From CAZSAK01 sp964605155 (GTDB lineage Bacteria; Pseudomonadota; Gammaproteobacteria; SZUA-140): a DNA stretch of 64,000 nucleotides. Every line of letters starts with the position of its first letter. Positions within the stretch are counted from its first letter, which is position 1. The translations under genes and the position numbers were made by a program. Where the stretch lies: the NCBI GenBank assembly GCA_964605155.1, contig CAZSAK010000001.1, forward strand, positions 62,001 through 126,000, read 5' to 3'. The notes under the pieces are model-generated. The model saw only the letters and a list, made by a program, of their open reading frames with translations, had not been told where the DNA came from and searched no databases. Positions 61,612-64,000 of this stretch are shown here, one piece after another.

Positions 61612-62731
61612 GTCCGCAATGGTTCCCAAACAGGTTTCCTCTCAAAACAGCACGGGATCCGCAGCCGTCGAACGCTGGATTCGTCCTGAGATTCGAAGAC
61701 TGGACCCGTATCATGTCCCCGATGCCGGTGATCTCGTCAAGCTCGATGCCATGGAAAATCCGTATAGCTGGCCGGATTCCCTGGTTGATGCGTGGCTGGA
61801 TGTGTTACGAGATGTCAGTTTTAACCGTTATCCTGATCCCACCGCTCATAAACTCAAGCAACGCTTATGCGAGACTTTTGCAATTCCCGGCACGATGGAA
61901 GTTCTGCTGGGTAATGGATCGGATGAGCTGATTCAATTGATATTGCTGGCGGTATCTGCCCCTGGGCGCGTGGTGCTGGCACCTGAACCTACCTTCAGCA
62001 TGTATCGTCTGATCACGGCTACCGCTGGTATGGAATATGTCGGCGTACCTTTACGCGACGATTTCAGTCTCGACGCAGATGCCATGATAGAGGCTATCAA
62101 AGTCTATCAACCCGCCGTGGTTTTTCTGTCGTATCCGAATAATCCCAGTGGTAATCTATTCGATGCGGGTATCATGCAAATGATTATAGAGGCGTCTCCC
62201 GGCCTGGTGGTTGTGGACGAGGCCTATCATGCCTTTTCCAATGCAACCTTCGTGACGCGGTTGGAAGATCACCAAAACCTGCTGGTATTACGTACGCTCT
62301 CCAAAATGGGACTGGCGGGCCTGCGTCTGGGGCTGCTTGCGGGTGCTCCGCAATGGTTGGGTGAACTTAACAAGATACGTCTACCATACAATATCAACAT
62401 ACTGGTTCAGGTGAGTGCCGAGTTTGCACTCGGTCATCAACAGATTTTTGACAAGCAGACCGGGCAGATTTGCCGTGACAGGGATGCACTGCTGCAGGTC
62501 CTGCATAGTCTGGACGGTGTTTCGGTATTCCCGAGTCAAGCCAATTTCATCCTCTTCAGGGTTCCCGCCGGTCTAGCTACCGAAATTTTCGAGTCCATCA
62601 AGTCGCGTGATGTGCTGATTAAGAACATGCACCCTGTGGGCGGTTTGTTGAAAGACTGTCTGCGGGTCACTATAGGCAAGCCGGATGAGAACCTCGCCTT
62701 CATCGAGGCGCTGAAAGCGGCGCTGGAATGA
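61598..62731 (+). CDS. hisC: Histidinol-phosphate aminotransferase
   Basis: A class I/II PLP enzyme converting imidazole-acetol phosphate to histidinol phosphate. The 377-residue protein has MENPYSWP, FLSYPNNPSGNLF, VVVDEAYHAF and the PLP lysine K236 in RTLSKMGLAGLRLG. Start at 61598 overlaps hisD; an ATG at 61619 is the alternative and would leave no overlap. hisB follows after 92 bp. Confidence 0.97.
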   Translation: MPIRKSAMVPKQVSSQNSTGSAAVERWIRPEIRRLDPYHVPDAGDLVKLDAMENPYSWPDSLVDAWLDVLRDVSFNRYPDPTAHKLKQRLCETFAIPGTMEVLLGNGSDELIQLILLAVSAPGRVVLAPEPTFSMYRLITATAGMEYVGVPLRDDFSLDADAMIEAIKVYQPAVVFLSYPNNPSGNLFDAGIMQMIIEASPGLVVVDEAYHAFSNATFVTRLEDHQNLLVLRTLSKMGLAGLRLGLLAGAPQWLGELNKIRLPYNINILVQVSAEFALGHQQIFDKQTGQICRDRDALLQVLHSLDGVSVFPSQANFILFRVPAGLATEIFESIKSRDVLIKNMHPVGGLLKDCLRVTIGKPDENLAFIEALKAALE

Positions 62732-62823
62732 TCTGATGATGATGCAACAATATCAGCTCAACAATAGCATTCAAATAGAATGTCGTTATAAAATTTATAT
62801 CATGATCAAAAAGGAGAATATGG

Positions 62824-63417
62824 ATGGCCGAGCGTAAGGCCACAGTCAAGCGCGATACAAAGGAAACACGTATCGAGGTCACTGTCAATTTTGACGGCAG
62901 GGGAGAATCAACACTGCGGATCGGAATCCCGTTTCTTGAACATATGCTGGAACAGGTGGCGCGCCACGGAATGGTGGATCTTGATATCGAGGCAGAGGGT
63001 GATTTGCATATCGATGCCCACCACATGGTGGAAGATATTGGTATAACCCTTGGTCAGGCAACAAACCAGGCGCTGGGGGATAAACGCGGCATCCGCCGCT
63101 ATGGCCATGCCTATGTGCCTCTTGATGAATCATTGTCACGGGTAGTGATCGATTTTTCCGGACGTCCGGGGCTTGAATATCATGTTGACTTCCCCCGGGG
63201 CCGTGTCGGGGATTTCGATGTAGATTTGTTCCATGAATTCTTTGCCGGTTTTGTCAATCATGCAATGGTTACGCTGCACATCGATAATCTGCGTGGTGTG
63301 AACGTGCATCATATAGCAGAGACGGTCTTCAAGGCCTTTGGCCGCGCCATACGGGCTGCGACCGAGCCTGATTCCCGCATGGAGGGAATCCTCCCAACCA
63401 CCAAGGGGCGTCTGTAA
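62824..63417 (+). CDS. hisB: Imidazoleglycerol-phosphate dehydratase
   Basis: Dehydrates imidazole-glycerol phosphate with manganese. At 197 residues this is the single-domain enzyme, without the N-terminal histidinol-phosphate phosphatase fused in E. coli HisB. Metal-binding histidines are in FLEHMLEQVARHG, DAHHMVEDIGI and VNVHHIAETVFKA. AAGGAG lies 8 bases before the ATG. Confidence 0.98.
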   Translation: MAERKATVKRDTKETRIEVTVNFDGRGESTLRIGIPFLEHMLEQVARHGMVDLDIEAEGDLHIDAHHMVEDIGITLGQATNQALGDKRGIRRYGHAYVPLDESLSRVVIDFSGRPGLEYHVDFPRGRVGDFDVDLFHEFFAGFVNHAMVTLHIDNLRGVNVHHIAETVFKAFGRAIRAATEPDSRMEGILPTTKGRL

Positions 63418-63469
63418 TGAGAGGAGACGCTTTTTCCTGATTTGATATTATTCCGGCGATAGATACGAT

Positions 63470-64000
63470 ATGGCAACGGTGGCAGTCATTGATTACGGTA
63501 TGGGCAACATCCGATCCGTGTCAAAGGCACTCGAATATGTCGGCGGTGATACACACGTTATAGTGAGTTTTGACCCGGAACGAATCCGACAGGCGGACCG
63601 TATTGTGTTGCCTGGTGTAGGTGCGTTACGTGATTGTATGTCGGAGATACAGCGGCTTGAACTTGACGATGTCCTCAGGGAATGCCTTGTGAGCAAGCCA
63701 TTTTTAGGCGTTTGCCTTGGTATGCAGGCATTGATGGATTACAGTTCGGAAAATAATGGTACCCGGGGTCTGGGAGTCATATCCGGTCGGGTATCGCATT
63801 TTGACGAGCGAACACAAGGTCAGCCGGTTGCCGCGAAGCTGAAAGTTCCCCACATGGGCTGGAATCAAGTGAAGCAGACAAAAAGCCACAGGCTATGGCG
63901 GAATATTGACCAGAATAGCCGCTTCTATTTCGTTCATAGTTATTTTGTCGTTCCCGAATCACCTGGCATTATTGCAGGCACCACCGATTACGGTGGGATT
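63470..64000 (+). CDS. hisH: Imidazole glycerol phosphate synthase subunit HisH (partial)
   Basis: The glutaminase subunit that feeds ammonia to HisF. The first 177 codons are in the window, and the frame is still open at the right edge, short of the usual 200-215. The sequence opens MATVAVIDYGMGNIRSV. The nucleophile cysteine is in FLGVCLGMQ, and VLPGVGALRDC and FYFVHSYFV are characteristic. The C-terminal His-Glu of the triad is past the edge. hisA and hisF are expected next. Confidence 0.96.
   Translation, partial: MATVAVIDYGMGNIRSVSKALEYVGGDTHVIVSFDPERIRQADRIVLPGVGALRDCMSEIQRLELDDVLRECLVSKPFLGVCLGMQALMDYSSENNGTRGLGVISGRVSHFDERTQGQPVAAKLKVPHMGWNQVKQTKSHRLWRNIDQNSRFYFVHSYFVVPESPGIIAGTTDYGGI

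Noticed and set aside
62820..62837. Five-codon frame ATG GAT GGC CGA GCG TAA overlapping the hisB start
   Set aside because: The ribosome site has better spacing for the hisB ATG at 62824; the mini-frame is most likely chance.
1..64000. Mobile elements, CRISPR arrays, prophage, restriction-modification, toxin-antitoxin or secondary-metabolite genes
   Set aside because: Every interval is filled by recognised core genes or short gaps; no transposase, repeat-spacer pattern, integrase or polyketide/peptide synthetase sequence was seen.

Overview
The window is a 64 kb stretch of a gammaproteobacterial chromosome, of moderate G+C by eye, almost fully packed with core housekeeping genes. The assignment rests on gene order. 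Blocks seen together in Gammaproteobacteria are present: lipA-lipB-ybeD-dacA-rlpA-mltB-rodA-mrdA-mreDCB, divergent gatCAB, hemA-prfA-prmC, lolB-ispE-tRNA-prs-rplY-pth-ychF, miaB-ybeZYX-lnt, leuS-lptE-holA-proA-nadD-rsfS-rlmH-maf-rng-yhdP, tldD/pmbA, and mlaFEDCB-ibaG-murA-his. I cannot name a genus. I saw no insertion sequence, prophage, CRISPR array, restriction or toxin system.

Layout. 1-10857 (minus strand): cell-wall and cell-shape block, reading from mreB at 10857 down through mreC, mreD, mrdA (PBP2), rodA, mltB, rlpA, dacA (PBP5-type), a D-amino-acid aminotransferase, ybeD, lipB and the first codons of lipA. 10987-14306 (plus): gatC, gatA, gatB, the glutamyl/aspartyl-tRNA amidotransferase. 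14303-17988 (minus): hemA, prfA, prmC and a JAMM-type metallopeptidase. 18153-25393 (plus): a TPR lipoprotein, lolB, ispE, tRNA-Gln, prs, rplY, pth, ychF, tRNA-Met. 25496-28164 (minus): slt and an HU-family protein with a lysine-rich tail. 28349-35799 (plus): a cysteine-cluster protein, a DUF2835 protein, mazG, a 53-residue membrane protein, miaB, ybeZ, ybeY, corC, lnt. 35825-36367 (minus): ybeL. 36524-64000 (plus): leuS through hisH, which runs off the right edge.

How the genes work together. The left block builds and remodels peptidoglycan during elongation (MreBCD/RodA/PBP2), with lytic enzymes (MltB, RlpA, Slt) and a carboxypeptidase. The right block contains much of the outer-membrane maintenance machinery (Lnt, LolB, LptE, YhdP, Mla). 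It also holds ribosome and tRNA quality-control genes and the start of histidine biosynthesis.

Most notable points. (1) A TolC-family outer-membrane channel gene is inserted in the mla phospholipid-transport operon between mlaD and mlaC, with a 4-bp start/stop overlap, and no mlaA is seen. (2) mreC appears to start at an AUA codon: the conserved membrane N-terminus is encoded in frame upstream of any standard start. (3) Intrinsic-terminator-like hairpins separate mreB from mreC and gatC from gatA. (4) The HU-family protein carries an H1-like basic N-terminal tail. None of these is a proven new system; the Mla/TolC arrangement is the best candidate for something functionally undescribed.
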